A DNA stretch of 64,000 nucleotides from NCBI RefSeq assembly GCF_035222485.1, contig NC_085920.1:7984001-8048000 (forward strand), written 5' to 3'. Below, one piece after another: positions 33,892-44,826 of this stretch; position 1 is the stretch's first letter; each line of letters opens with the position of its first letter. The stretch is from Podospora pseudoanserina. Taxonomy: Eukaryota; Ascomycota; Sordariomycetes; Sordariales; Podosporaceae. The translations under genes were made by a program, and so were the position numbers. The notes under the pieces are model-generated. The model was given only the letters and a program-made list of their open reading frames with translations, did no database searches and was not told the DNA's origin.

Positions 33892-34914
33892 CTAGTCCTC
33901 ATCCTCGTCGTCATCCTCGTCCAAAAAGGTAAACTGCTTAGGTGCCGCTCTGGCAGGTTGACCACCCGCTTGCCCAGGCGCAAGAACGCTCCCCCTGCGA
34001 TCCATGCCACCCTCCTGTTGCTGCTGCTGCTGTCTGGCCAGCTCGCGCTCCCTCGCCATGCGCTCTCTCTCCTCGCGCATTCTGCGATCTTGCTCCTCCC
34101 TCTCTTGTCTGGCGCGCTCCTCGGCGTCCTTGCGGTCCTGCTCCTCCTGCTTGATGCGCCGCTCCTCCTCTTCTGGGTCGTAGTTCTTGGGGTCGATGCC
34201 GCGGTTGATGAGGTCTTGGTATTGAGCTAGGGCGCCGCTTCGGATGCGATCGATAGTCGGGAAGGTGAAGAAGGGTGCATTTTCGAGCGGGTTGACGGCG
34301 GGCTTGAGGTGGACGGGCAGCTCGGTGGCGCCTGTCTGGGACTGGGAGGGGACTTGGGAGACGAACGAATCTTGAACACCTGGCGCCGGAGTCGAAGCTG
34401 CTGTTCCCTGCCCGCTACCACCACCACCACCACCGCCACCTATTGAGGTTGCGAAACTGGCATTGGGTCCTGTAGCCGCTTGGTCGTCGGGGGTGGTGGG
34501 GACGGCGGTTGAAAGATCGACGCCGTTTGTGACGCCTGGTGGGGGGAGGGTGTTGCGACTTATGCGCCGGGCGTAGTCGAGGAGTTGCTGCGTGGTAAAG
34601 GGGTATTTCTCTTCTTTGGCTGGGGAGAACTTGGTCGGAGCGACTGCGACGAGCTCCTTGCGCATTTCCCAGAGGGCGCTGATGGTTTGTTTTGTTTGGG
34701 CATCGAGGGCTTCGGTCTCTTGCTTTAGCTGCTTGATGCGGGCAACGTTTCTTTGGTGAACCTCGAGCTCCTCCAGACCGAGAAAGAGTTCGCGCTCAGC
34801 CTTGACGACGTCATTGGCGGCCTTCTCAGAGGGCGTGAACTTTGTCATCGAGTCGATGAGCACGGCGAGCGCCTTTTCAACGCGCTCGAAGGAGGCGTCG
34901 AGCTTTTTGTCCAT
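33892..34914 (-). CDS. med4: Mediator complex subunit 4 (Med4), 340 aa
   Basis: Middle-module subunit of Mediator, acting with RNA polymerase II in the nucleus. Single exon starting at MDKKLDASFERVEKAL. The N-terminal half is a long coiled coil (residues about 5-115) ending in ALWEMRKELVAVAP. The family signature YPFTTQQLLDYARRISRNTL follows with PPPGVTNGVD. The middle has a poly-Gly tract. FFTFPTIDRIRSGALAQYQD is the second conserved block. The C-terminal third is a charged Glu/Arg helix (EEQDRRMREERERMARE) and a Gln run, then an acidic end DEDDDEDED. Start chosen as the first ATG of the conserved frame. Confidence 0.93.
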   Translation of the reverse strand: MDKKLDASFERVEKALAVLIDSMTKFTPSEKAANDVVKAERELFLGLEELEVHQRNVARIKQLKQETEALDAQTKQTISALWEMRKELVAVAPTKFSPAKEEKYPFTTQQLLDYARRISRNTLPPPGVTNGVDLSTAVPTTPDDQAATGPNASFATSIGGGGGGGGSGQGTAASTPAPGVQDSFVSQVPSQSQTGATELPVHLKPAVNPLENAPFFTFPTIDRIRSGALAQYQDLINRGIDPKNYDPEEEERRIKQEEQDRKDAEERARQEREEQDRRMREERERMARERELARQQQQQQEGGMDRRGSVLAPGQAGGQPARAAPKQFTFLDEDDDEDED

Positions 34915-35308
34915 TGTGATGTTTTTTTGATGGCAGAGATTCGCGAAGAAAGTAGCGATCCGAGGTGCTGAGTCGAAGTCGTGGTATGGAAAGCAGATTG
35001 CAAAGAAACAGCCACGTCCGGAGATTTTATTTTGGTCTGCAAATGTCACCGAATTCACTTGACCCTTGCGCTGGAGCTTGGTGGGTTGTGTAAGAGCGGC
35101 TTACAGCGGGGATCTTCAAGGGGACAGGTACCCGCACGTGAAAGCTTGGCGCGCTCTAGGCTGAGTTCGTGCCTCAGGCCAACAAGCCGGACCCGGCTGT
35201 ATCCGGCAAAGAATCTCGCGCAACACCACCAAATCCAACAGCCGATTCGACCTTGTTTCGACAGCCATTGAAGCACCACCTCGTTCCTTTTTTGCTGCGG
35301 TAGTCAAG
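34915..35308. promoter_or_regulatory. Divergent promoter region of med4 (-) and qcr10 (+)
   Basis: 394 bp separate the two ATGs, so both promoters must overlap or abut. No specific binding site is claimed. Confidence 0.55.
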
Positions 35309-36183
35309 ATGCCTTTTCCTGTGAGTGCCCCAGTGCTCGCCCAACCAATTCGCACACGTTTAGCCCACAGCAGGGCTTTTCCAGCAAGCCCAGACAAACC
35401 TAAGCATCTTTGCTAACGACGTCATGTTCAAGACTCCTGTTCGCCGTGCGGCCTACCCTGAGTACAAGAGCCCCTATGGCCCTAAGTAAGCCACGACCGA
35501 TACCAGCCTCTCCCCACGATGTTCAGATCCTCCCGACAGTAATCATGCATTGGAGGACGCCCGACCAGCCATGCCGAAGAAGCGAAGATTTATCTGCGTC
35601 AGATCAGGCGCTGACTCTATGTTCCCAGGTACCAATTCCAGCCCCATGTTGGCACCATCACCGCCAAGACTGTGACCAACCTGTAAGTCGCAAATCATTA
35701 TAGGAGGCTTCTCTGGAAGGGGGGCGGTGGTTCAGAGGGCGATTTGGAAGGATATGGTTGGATGGGCGGTGATGTTTGGCTTCTCCCTTAAAGTTCAAGA
35801 AGGGATCATGGACTTGGGGTAGCGGATTTTTTTTTTTTTGGAGTTGGAGATATTGTCTTGTTGGACAGGAGATCAGATGCTGAGCAAAATGATACTAACC
35901 CGTTACAGTGGTGTCAAGGCCGGCCTTTTCGGCGGCGTTGCCCTGTTCACTGTCATTTTCTTCACCTCCGGCGTTCCCAAGGTCTACAACGATGTTCTCG
36001 GCGTACGTTCCCGCCCCCTCAACAGACGTCTTGAACCACTACTTACTAACGGGCACAGAACATCCCTGTCGTTGGTGCTTCTCTCCAAAACTTCTTCACC
36101 AAGAAGGTCCACCCCGCCGACAACGTGAGTTACCTGATTCCCCGGTGATCTTTTCATGTTTCTGACCTTTCTAGCCGTTCTAA
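35309..36183 (+). CDS. qcr10: Cytochrome bc1 complex subunit 10 (Qcr10), 95 aa
   Basis: Small membrane subunit of respiratory complex III in the inner mitochondrial membrane, needed for stable Rieske protein assembly in yeast. Six exons are inferred: 35309-35320, 35433-35485, 35629-35682, 35909-36002, 36059-36124 and 36175-36183; all phases fit and the total is 288 nt. The first exon has 12 nt and the last 9 nt including the stop. The product begins MPFPTPVRRAAYPEYKSPYG, has one membrane span (AGLFGGVALFTVIFFTSGVP) and the family motif GVPKVYNDVLGNIPVVG, and ends FTKKVHPADNPF. Length is close to known fungal homologues. Five introns in 95 codons is unusual. Confidence 0.9.
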
Positions 36184-36537
36184 ATCAATTTTTGGAATCG
36201 TATGACGGGCTGTGGTTTTGGCGCTGGGTGTAGCGGGTTTAATGGGCATTTTGACGCCGCCTCCTGTGATTTCGAGGCTTGTAAAAATGAAAAAATTCTA
36301 TAGACATCATTCATCAAAAATTCCCAGGCTCAAATATCCATCTCTACGAACTCGAAGGTAGGGACCTGTTTTCTACCGTGAAGTGAGTCTCTCTGGTGCA
36401 TCTCACTCTCACTCTTCAACGCACGGACCCTGTGGGCCAGGGGACAGTTGTAAGATGGCCAAAAGAGAGGCTTCTAATTTCTCAACACATCAACCCTTGA
36501 ACAAGCACATGCTCGCAGCAAACACCTTGTCGATGTC
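36184..36537. other. Intergenic region between qcr10 and alg10
   Basis: 354 bp between two genes on the same strand. No gene; presumably the alg10 promoter. Confidence 0.6.
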
Positions 36538-38611
36538 ATGGTTGGCTCTTTACAAGATCTACTTCTGGCTTTTGTCAATGATGCGCAGAGAAATCTGAAG
36601 GATGCCTTCGATATTTGGGCTCAGAGCTTACGCGCCCAAGCTCTGGTGACAGTCATTCTTACATCAACATTTCTAGCATGGATCATCTGCCCACCAGTAA
36701 AGACTTCAGCATCGCCTTCACAAATAAAATCGCCATGGGTCTCATATGCTCTCGTCAGCACTTCATTATTTCTGCTCAGCCTATCTGGCGGAGCTTGGAC
36801 GCTCCTGGTTAATCGCTATGTTCCAGAACCGTATCTTGTAAGTCGGGTTAGCCAGCCCCTGATGATCTGGGGTGCTAACGTGTCATAGGACGAGTTCTTC
36901 CATATACCCCAAGCACAGGTATACTGCGAAGGGAGATACCGGCAGTGGGATGACAAGATCACTACCCCTCCCGGCCTGTACGGTTTTTACCTATTGCCCC
37001 TTTTCCTCATTTCATGCCCGCTAATTCCGGGGTGACTATCAGCTACCTCTTTTCCGTGATATACAACAAGATAACAATGCTCACATGTGAAACCTCGACC
37101 TTGCGTTTCCACAATCTCTCGGTTGTTCTAGTAATTGTTGCTGCTGCAGCGCAATGCCGCAATCTGATCGAAAGGAGGCAGGCTGAGCGGGTCGGCAAGG
37201 TTGCTTCAACAAACATGTCCCTATACTCGTTTCACACGGCCATCAACATCGCCTTGATGCCAGTTATCTTTTTCTTCTCGGGTCTCTACTACACTGATCC
37301 CCTGTCGACCTTGGCGGTGCTTCTCTCTTACCGACACCATCTGCAACGAGTCGGGCCGGAACGACCAGGTCTTTTGAGTGATGTGTGGACTGTCATCTTG
37401 GGTGTGGCTGCCCTCTTCATGCGCCAGACCAATGTCTTCTGGGTTGTCGTCTATATGGGCGGCTTGGAGGCTGTTTACACTCTGCGGTCTGTCAAGCCAG
37501 GTGCTCAAGAGTTTCTCACTACACTTCATGACCCGCCACTGAGCAACTCAGGGCCTGATGGTGAGTTTTCTTGCCAGTACGTTGATGCGGTTACGCATAG
37601 GCTGACTTTTTAGACTGGTTCTTTTGTCTCCTCACCATTGCTGTGACTGCTCTCTGCAACCCGGCCAAGGTCCTGCGCCAGATATGGCCTCACCTCACTA
37701 TTCTCGGTCTATTCGCTGGCTTTGTAGCCTGGAACGAAGGCGTTGTTCTTGGTGGGTTCACCTTTGCTTTGTTCTTCTCACGGGCCGCTACTAACGTTGC
37801 TTCAGGGGATAAATCTAACCACATCGCAACCATTCACCTCGCTCAGATGCTCTACATCTGGCCTTTCTTCGCCTTCTTTTCCCTGCCCCTATTCGTCCCT
37901 TCCATTCTTGGGTTCATCACACGCCCTCTGCAAACTATCCGCTCACTCATTCTCCGCCCCAACGCCCTGTTCACCATCCCCTGGGCCCTCCTCACCGCCC
38001 TCCTGTCCGCAGCAGTAGTCAGGTACAACACCATCATCCACCCCTTCACCCTCGCAGACAACAGGCACTACATGTTCTACATCTTCCGGTACACCATCCT
38101 CCGCTCCCCGCTCATCCGCCTCCTGCTGGTGATCCCCTACACCGTAGCAAGATGGCTCGTATGGGGAAGCCTGTCCACCACCACCCCACCAACAACACAA
38201 CCCTCGGGGCCAAAACCACGGACTGCTCCCGCCCAGCCAAAGGCAGCTCCTGAGAGCGATGGGCAATTGACCCTGCTCGACTCCCCCTCTTCAGTCTCAG
38301 ACACCACCCCCACCACATCAACGGCCATCCTCTGGCTTCTGACCACCGCCCTCTCTCTCGTTACCGCCCCGCTAGTTGAACCCAGGTATTTTATTCTGCC
38401 CTGGGTATTCTACCGGCTGCTGGTCCCTTCCTGGTCTTTTGCCTCCGTTGGCATCGGCAAAAGGATCGATCTGCGGCTCGTTCTCGAGACGACCTGGTTT
38501 GTAGGTGTCAATGCGGTGACCATGTACCTGTTTCTGTTTAGGCCCTATGTATGGAAGGATAGTGAGGGGAATGTACTCGATTCGGGGAGATTGCAGAGGT
38601 TTATGTGGTAG
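36538..38611 (+). CDS. alg10: Dol-P-Glc:Glc2Man9GlcNAc2-PP-Dol alpha-1,2-glucosyltransferase (Alg10/Die2), 616 aa
   Basis: ER-membrane enzyme that adds the last glucose to the lipid-linked N-glycan precursor. Five exons are inferred: 36538-36837, 36889-36977, 37043-37560, 37614-37751 and 37806-38611; all introns are 51-65 nt and keep frame. The signature region [20 protein letters not shown] plus [19 protein letters not shown] is produced exactly across the exon 2/3 junction, which uses a GTACGG donor. [14 protein letters not shown]-like, [13 protein letters not shown] and [20 protein letters not shown] are further family blocks. About a dozen hydrophobic segments are visible. A Pro/Ser/Thr-rich loop (about residues 455-510) is a fungal insertion. 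Confidence 0.95.
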
Positions 38612-39073
38612 AGGGGGTTGCGGCTATGGGTGTGGGTAGATTTGGGGACTGGCGTCAGCAGGTTGTAAACAAACACAGGTTAAGCCTCTCTTTGATTGGT
38701 GGTAGTGATGCTGAGTGTGAAGAACACAACAACTTCATTGTATTTTTCTCCAAAAATACTCCCATATGCAGACATCTACCTGCTGTCCTATTATGCGGGC
38801 CTCGTCCTCCCAATATGTCCCATGCTACGCCAACTGTAGTTTCTTCCCTTATTTTTTTGAGGCCTCTTATACCCGAGGCAGTCGCTCCACCCAGTCCTGT
38901 TCCTTGTTTGTAACGTAGTTATGTATATGTATAACTTCCCATGATTCCGTGACCGCCCATCAATGTTTATCCAATAACCCAATCATACAACCCAACGCCA
39001 TGTCAACAAAAAAAGAATAATCCCCCCAGAAAAATGCCATGTTTCAACCTCATGTCGTGCTGTTAACTCAACA
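38612..39073. other. Intergenic region
   Basis: 3' flank of alg10 facing the 3' end of the small Ser-rich gene. No gene seen. Confidence 0.6.
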
Positions 39074-39544
39074 TCACAGGCTTAGTCTGTCCAACGAGAG
39101 CCTATCCCCACTCCGGACCCTTCGTACAACACCCAGCTTGAAGAACTTTTCCTCCCCTGTGGCAGTTCTTCCACCAATATACAGCTTCTCTGTCCCTAGT
39201 GCATCTCGAAACCCTTCACTGCTGCTGTCGCTTCCTCGCCTTCTTCCTCCCGAGTGCGGAATGGGTATGCCGGCGGTATGGTGATGTCGTGGGGAGTGCA
39301 GTGGCAGCTGTCCAATCACCCCTGTTCGAGAGGCAGATGTTGACGTCGAAGGCGAAGTAGCCTGTGATTGCGCAGCAGTGGCCGAGGCGGATATCGATCG
39401 TGGCGTGGCGGTAGACGATGATCCTACTCCTGAGGAAGCCTGATTGGTGTGCTTATTTGGTTGTTGTGCTGATAGGGCCGAGGGTGGCTGTTGACGGAAT
39501 GCGGCAAAGAAGGTGGACAGGAAAAAGGGGCGTTGGGAAGACAT
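39074..39544 (-). CDS. Small Ser/Thr/Ala-rich protein, 156 aa, function unknown
   Basis: Single intact exon with ATG at 39544. The N-terminus MSSQRPFFLSTFFAAFRQQP is hydrophobic and basic and could be a targeting segment. The middle is low-complexity (Ser, Thr, Ala). The C-terminal third, with GRRRGSDSSSEGFRDALGTE then KLYIGGRTATGEEKFFKLG and VRRVRSGDRLSLDRLSL, has the charge pattern of a conserved short motif region. I do not recognise the family. Coding is supported by the open frame, composition and a compact C-terminal block rather than by a known domain. Confidence 0.6.
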   Translation of the reverse strand: MSSQRPFFLSTFFAAFRQQPPSALSAQQPNKHTNQASSGVGSSSTATPRSISASATAAQSQATSPSTSTSASRTGVIGQLPLHSPRHHHTAGIPIPHSGGRRRGSDSSSEGFRDALGTEKLYIGGRTATGEEKFFKLGVVRRVRSGDRLSLDRLSL

Positions 39545-41226
39545 GGCGGTCGGCTATGCGGTGATGGAGAAGGGGGTGAGAAGACCCCTATCACTTGTTT
39601 TATCGCAGTCTTGGTGTTTGGTGTTGGCGTAGCTGGAGCGATGATAACCTCTTCTTTCCTCGCACTCCCGTAAGGATTGATTGTTTTACAGGTCTTCGGT
39701 CGAAATATGGGTCGTGGTCCTTCTTCTTGATGCTTGGACTCGCGCTCGGTCGAAGTCTAAATCCGTGCGGCGAGAAAATACCGTCGATGTCCGTCCTGTT
39801 GGGCTGTGAAGTCGCCCCTATCGATGACTGGCTTCGAATGCTTGACTCGTGGAAATGGCCAGTGGGCGCTCGGTCGTGTCGGTACAGGGTGTGTAGGCAA
39901 GTCGCTGGACGAAGAACAGATAAATGTAAGGCGACGAATGATTCGTAGGGTTCCTGCGCGAAAAAATCGAAAGTCGGTGAAGTGAAGTCGTGGGTGGTGG
40001 CACAAGATGTATGAAATCGCAGCCGCTTGTTCCCGTGCGTGGGATGTCGTTCTGACGTCGAGTCGACGCCCAAAAGATGGTGGGCTGTGGCAGGGTTGCC
40101 CTTTGCTCGTGTTTCTTGGCGTTTGTTCCGCTTAGCTATTCTCGGCCATTCCCGGGACTGGCGGACCAATGGATGGCTGCCAATGCCGAGCTCAGAATCG
40201 CGGGGCAGGCAGTGGGCCTTAACGCGCTATCCACTGTGGACCTGGCAATTGACCGCCTGTTGATTGGCTCAGAACGGCTATCCTTTGTGCGGGGGAACCA
40301 GGGCACTGACAGCACAACTTCGGGCTTCTTAATTCCAGTGGACTTTGCAGGTGACAGCTCAGCGAGTTACCTGGTGATCTGGAAAGTAAATGCAGACCAT
40401 GGGAGGGGTCGGGTGCCCCAAAAATGCAACAACATAAACAATTCTTGGATATCAGTCATGCCCGACTGGTGTGTCGAGCCGGTCGGCCGGCGGAACTTCA
40501 TCCTCATCTCCGACGTCCCAACCACCAACGACTCTGAGCTAGACGGGGGATGAAGCGATATATCAGTCATTTCCAAGAGAGTCCTCGATCTGATACTCAG
40601 CAGTCGATGACCACATTCTGCAGTTGCTAAAAGGGCAATCCTGATTCCACCAACACTACCACCAATCCCAGGCTATCTAAGGATCTCGGCACCTTGAACC
40701 CATGCAGTGTGGCAGCATTGGCAACCAAATTTTAACAAGATGTGTGAGAAGTGGAGGGCAAGTTGTGGTCTCCCTGAAACTTAAAAGTCAATAACAAACA
40801 ATTGTCGGTCAAGAACCCAAGGGCAGCTTAATGCCCACGTGCTAGCCCTCGATACCTTGGCCGGTAAGGGCCAAGGCCGATATTGATAATACCTTCCTCT
40901 CTATTACTTGATAGCCGAAGTGTCCATTTAACTTGAATTCATGTGTTCAACATCGGCATCAACAACGACACATAATATCGGTCATGTTTGTCCCCTTTCT
41001 CGCTACCTATAATTATCAACCTCTATCTTCACGCATCTCTAGTATCTTTGGATAGGCCCTATGTATGACGACTGTGAACAAGACGTTGTATAGAGAGTGA
41101 AACCATCTTCGGCTGTACAAGGTCCCCAGACCAGAAGAGCTTTTCACGATACACCATAATGCTACACACATCTCACAAGCCACATCCTTGAACAGTAATG
41201 TGACAACAAGATCACACCAATTGCGG
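39545..41226. other. Intergenic region, no supported gene
   Basis: About 1.7 kb. The frame 40077-40553 (+) begins with a hydrophobic stretch but has no other support. The part next to 39545 should hold the promoter of the small Ser-rich gene. Confidence 0.5.
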
Positions 41227-41775
41227 TCATACTAATAAAACAAGCTTGTACAACCTAGAGCTATGACATCGAGAGCCGCAACAACTCTCATAAGCACACT
41301 CTGGACAGAATAACTGCCGCTGTAAGCTAGATAAAATGTATTATAATTGTTGACTTATACCTTTTGAAAAAAAAAAAAAAATAGACCTCGATAAAGAACC
41401 AACAACCCTCAAACAATAATCAGAACGCCCATGAACTACCTTCCAAGGCCTATTACTTACCTGTTGGGGCGTCTTCCAGATACTATTCCGTTGACTTACT
41501 TTTGCGGTGCCAAGTATTTTGTCCACAACGTGATAAGGCACCTTACCTGATGGGCGAATTTGAAGTACCCCAGTCATCTCACCCAGACACTTTGAGCAGA
41601 GATCATTAGTCCCTGACATTTGTCTAAGTGAATCTCGAAAGCTGTCTGTATCTCCAACCTGAAAAAGTACCTTGCAACAACATGTAGCCAACAAGTATAG
41701 AATGACCTCGCTGGATACTATCTGCCTAGGTCTGTGGATTTTGCGGGATAGGCCTGGACATGAGAAAACAGCCAA
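41227..41775 (-). CDS. Possible Cys-rich gene fragment (two exons)
   Basis: An open frame (41775-41461) ends exactly at a strong donor (CAG then GTAAGTAA at 41460), and an acceptor TTACAG at 41322-41320 restores frame into a short last exon (41319-41227) ending in a stop. The joined C-terminus is Cys-rich: SGTNDLCSKCLGEMTGVLQI in the first exon, then LFCPECAYESCCGSRC in the second. The paired CxxC spacing suggests metal binding. The 5' exon has no ATG at its start, so an upstream exon is missing from this model or the frame is fortuitous. The 141-nt intron is long for this window. No family is recognised. Confidence 0.28.
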
Positions 41776-42622
41776 GAAGGTCTAAGAGGTGTCAAGGGAT
41801 AATTGAACGTTCTGAAACTATCTCCTGGGGCTTGTGTTTGGTGTTTGGTGTAGCGATGTGTCATTCTGGTCTGGAAATGTGATGGTATGACCTACTTAGG
41901 GGTCTATTGTGCTTCGTAACTCCCAGATTCGCCCTCTTTGTGTGTGGTACAATGTAAAGCACTGCCCAGCCCTCGGGCTTTAGTCATCTATTTTCAGACA
42001 AGTCAGGTATCGGCCACATCCTGCGACAGTATTCTGTCTGGTCTTTCTGTGTGGTGTGCGCCAGCATGAGCCTCTCCGTACACATTCGGACATCAAGTTG
42101 ATAGAACACAGGCCAAGGCTATGGTCAACGGTGCCATGTTGCAGGGCTGGTTCTGAGCTTCAGGTTGAAACTCTACGACACCAGGCGTCCAGGACCGGAA
42201 GCACAAGGCTGCCATGGCCTGAGCAGGCAGGTGGGTAAGGTGATGAGATCCATTTTCAGTATAAGAGAGGCCAGCACCGTCCTCTTCATCAGCATTGGAA
42301 TCTGTCTCTATCATCAACTCAAATATCGATATCAACAATCCACTCCTTCACAGGACTTCTGGAAAGTCCAAAACACATTCTCTTCATTTGATCATCTCAC
42401 TTTGGGGAAGCACTCCTTTTCAAACAGTCTTGAAATTCAACCTCTGGAAGGTTTGTTTGCTTCACGTTCTCTTTTGAATCCTTAATCGGCTTATGGCAAG
42501 CCTCGAACACTCCCTCTAACATCTGTCTCAACGTACCTTACATTTCCTCAGCCGTCTCTCTCAGGTTGACCTTCTCGAAGAGCCCCGGTCAAGCAGAATT
42601 CAATCTAACAGAGCTATTGAAA
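41776..42622. other. Intergenic region
   Basis: Upstream region of the glycine-zipper gene. Short frames only; no gene supported. Confidence 0.5.
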
Positions 42623-43590
42623 ATGAAGCACACCATTGCCCTCATTTCCCTCATCGGTCCAGCCAGCGCTGCTCGTCTCCCCAAGCCAACATCCGAAACA
42701 GCCATTTCACACAGCAATAAGAACAACAAGATCGGCGCTTCTCTTGGAAACGTAGCCGGAGGCGTAGCCAGCGGTGGAATTCTCCTCGTTATCGAGCATC
42801 TTCTCAGCCAGTGCGATGAACAGGAGATCCAGCCAACTGTAAACGCTGCGCAAGCCCCCTCAAAAGCGAAGTGTACGGCGCAGAATCCGATTCAACCGCA
42901 AGCGCCCATCTCGCCGTCCGGATTCTGCCCCAGATTCTCCAAATGTCGATAGCGCAGCTAAAGTTGACAGGACAGAAAAGGTTGACGACACAGCAGAGGT
43001 TGATGACAGAGACGGAAAGACTGACGGGTTCGCCAAAGAAGTGGCAAAGGGTGTTCTTAGTGATGAGATTGTGAATCGCATCGAGGATGTAATCGACGTC
43101 GTCAAGGGCAAGATTTTCGGCCATGGTGGTGAGGATGATGTTGTCGACGATGCTCAGGAGGATTCCCCAGTGCAGAAACGGGATCTTCTCTCTCTATCCG
43201 CCCTGTGTGAAATTCCTCCAAGACAAATAAGCTCAATTCCCGCAAGAGGAGCTCCCAGATGACGCCAATCGCAACCTGATTCGGGCGCGGGCTCCCCGTT
43301 TTGGTCGTACTGGTGGACTCTCTCGTGATGGCCAGGTGGGTAAGGAGCTGTCTGGGGGCTCTTCTGTCGGCTCTTCCTCGGGAGGTTCTTCCATCGGCTC
43401 TGCCGCTGAAGGCTTTGCTGGTACTGTTGCAGGTGGTGTTGCCACTGGTGGTATACTTCGTGGATTAGAGAAGGCCGTCAGCGAGGGAGATCAGGTATCG
43501 GCAGCGACTGTTCCATTACCTGCAGAGCCCTCTGACGAAGCGGTTGCGGCATGCACGACGCGAGGGGAGACGGTACCAATCCATAGGTAG
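42623..43590 (+). CDS. Predicted secreted glycine-zipper repeat protein, 283 aa, function unknown
   Basis: Three reading frames in series join into one protein if two introns are removed: 42839-42902 (64 nt, GTAAAC to CGCAAG) and 43207-43258 (52 nt, GTGAAA to TCCCAG). Exons 42623-42838, 42903-43206 and 43259-43590 total 852 nt with consistent phases. The N-terminus MKHTIALISLIGPASA is a typical signal peptide. A Gly zipper follows at residues 38-52 (GASLGNVAGGVASGG), and a second copy lies at about 220-240 (GFAGTVAGGVATGGIL). Between them is an acidic Asp/Val/Lys-rich segment, a helix-like GVLSDEIVNRIEDVIDVVKG, and a kexin-type Lys-Arg site at about 164-165 (PVQKRDLL). Glycine zippers pack or insert in membranes. 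No family is recognised. Branch sites are weak, so the model needs transcript support. Confidence 0.5.
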
Positions 43591-43856
43591 TTACCGGAGC
43601 GGAAAACCAGGGGCAAAGGGATGGATATATCATATCGGAGAACACTCGTTTCATTGCAAGACCCTTATTTGATTTTTCTAGCCATTCATTCATGGATGGC
43701 AATAGAACCTAGATCGCGGCTTGTTGTTTTCATCGAGCAAAATGTAGAATTCCCAACAGGCGGTTATGTTTCGCAACTCCCATCCACAAATTCACACTTC
43801 TTCCACAACTTGCTTCATACATCATCAATCACCCCAAAATATGCCGACAGCGAAAT

Positions 43857-44826
43857 TCAAACCCGTCCCTTCAGCAATCCCGCCAACACCTCCCTCAACT
43901 CCGTCTCCCCCCTCCGAATCTCTCCACCCGGCGTCGGCTCCGGATTCAAAAACAAGATCCCCCCCTCCAAGAAGCTCTGGTTCATCTCCGTATACTCCCT
44001 CGCAACATGCTCAGAAAACATCTGCCGGTAATAATCCAACAGCCCCTCCTGAGGAATGACTCTCATATCCACCTCTTTCCCCAGCAACTCCTCAAAGATC
44101 TTCTTCACATCATTCGAGTTGTAGCTCTGGCCCTGAAGCTCAAAGATGTAAGGATTGCTCTTGGGGGGGGCAGTAGACAACAGCTCTTGAGCGCACGTCT
44201 TGCCAATATCCCTCACGGCAATGTGCGGGAAGGGGAAATCGGCCGGGGAGATGGTAGAGTAGAAGAAGGGCTTGTCCGAGAGGAGATTGGGGAGTTCGGA
44301 GGCCCAGTTTTCCATGAACCAGCAGCAGCGGACAAAGACCTTTTGGATGGAGGCGGGCAGGGTGGAGATGGTGGTTTCAGCAGCGTGGTTTGCTTTTAAT
44401 TCACCCTGGTCACATTTTGCGTTAGCATTCTATGAACGGGAAGGGAAAGGGTGATATTACGGTTCCAGAGGAGTACTGGGCCCCCATTGTGCTCATCAGG
44501 ACGATCTTCTTGATGGTCGAGGACTTGAGGATGGCGGTTTTCAAGTTCTCGGTTTGTCGTTTGGCGTGCTCAAAGACATCGGCGTCGGTATACGTGTTAG
44601 GGGTTGTGTGGAAAAGCAGGTCGCTGGGAGGAAGTTCGAGGGAAGGGTCGTCAATGTCGCCTTGGAGGGCTGTAAATTGGGGGTGGGACAGTAAATCTTC
44701 CGGGACCTTGGATAAGTCGCGGTATATGCCGTGTATCTTGACCGAGGGATCAAAAAGAGAGAGCAGAGCCCGAATGGTGGCGAGGGAGGTCTTGCAAGAG
44801 GCGGGGATGATGGTAATGGTCGGCAT
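43857..44826 (-). CDS. NmrA-like NAD(P)-binding protein, 304 aa
   Basis: Two exons: 44461-44826 and 43857-44405, with a 55-nt intron (GTAATA, branch TGCTAACG, acceptor CCAG), phase 0. The N-terminus MPTITIIPASCKTSLATIRA is the Rossmann first strand and helix, but the usual GxxGxxG reads PASCKTS, so the dinucleotide loop is atypical. Then LQGDIDDPSLELPPSDLLFH and IKKIVLMSTMGAQYSSGTGE follow the NmrA/SDR-atypical pattern. FMENW and the second half match NmrA-like proteins. These are redox sensors or reductases in the cytosol or nucleus; substrate is unknown. No membrane segment. Confidence 0.8.

Noticed and set aside
40077-40553. 158-codon + frame with a hydrophobic N-terminus like a signal peptide
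   Set aside because: No domain, no splice or promoter support, and composition not distinct from other chance frames nearby.
42623-43590. Reading the glycine-zipper locus as a frameshifted pseudogene or a RiPP precursor
   Set aside because: Two introns of normal length restore one frame, so decay is not required; there is no repeated core peptide between dibasic sites, so a UstA-type precursor is not supported.
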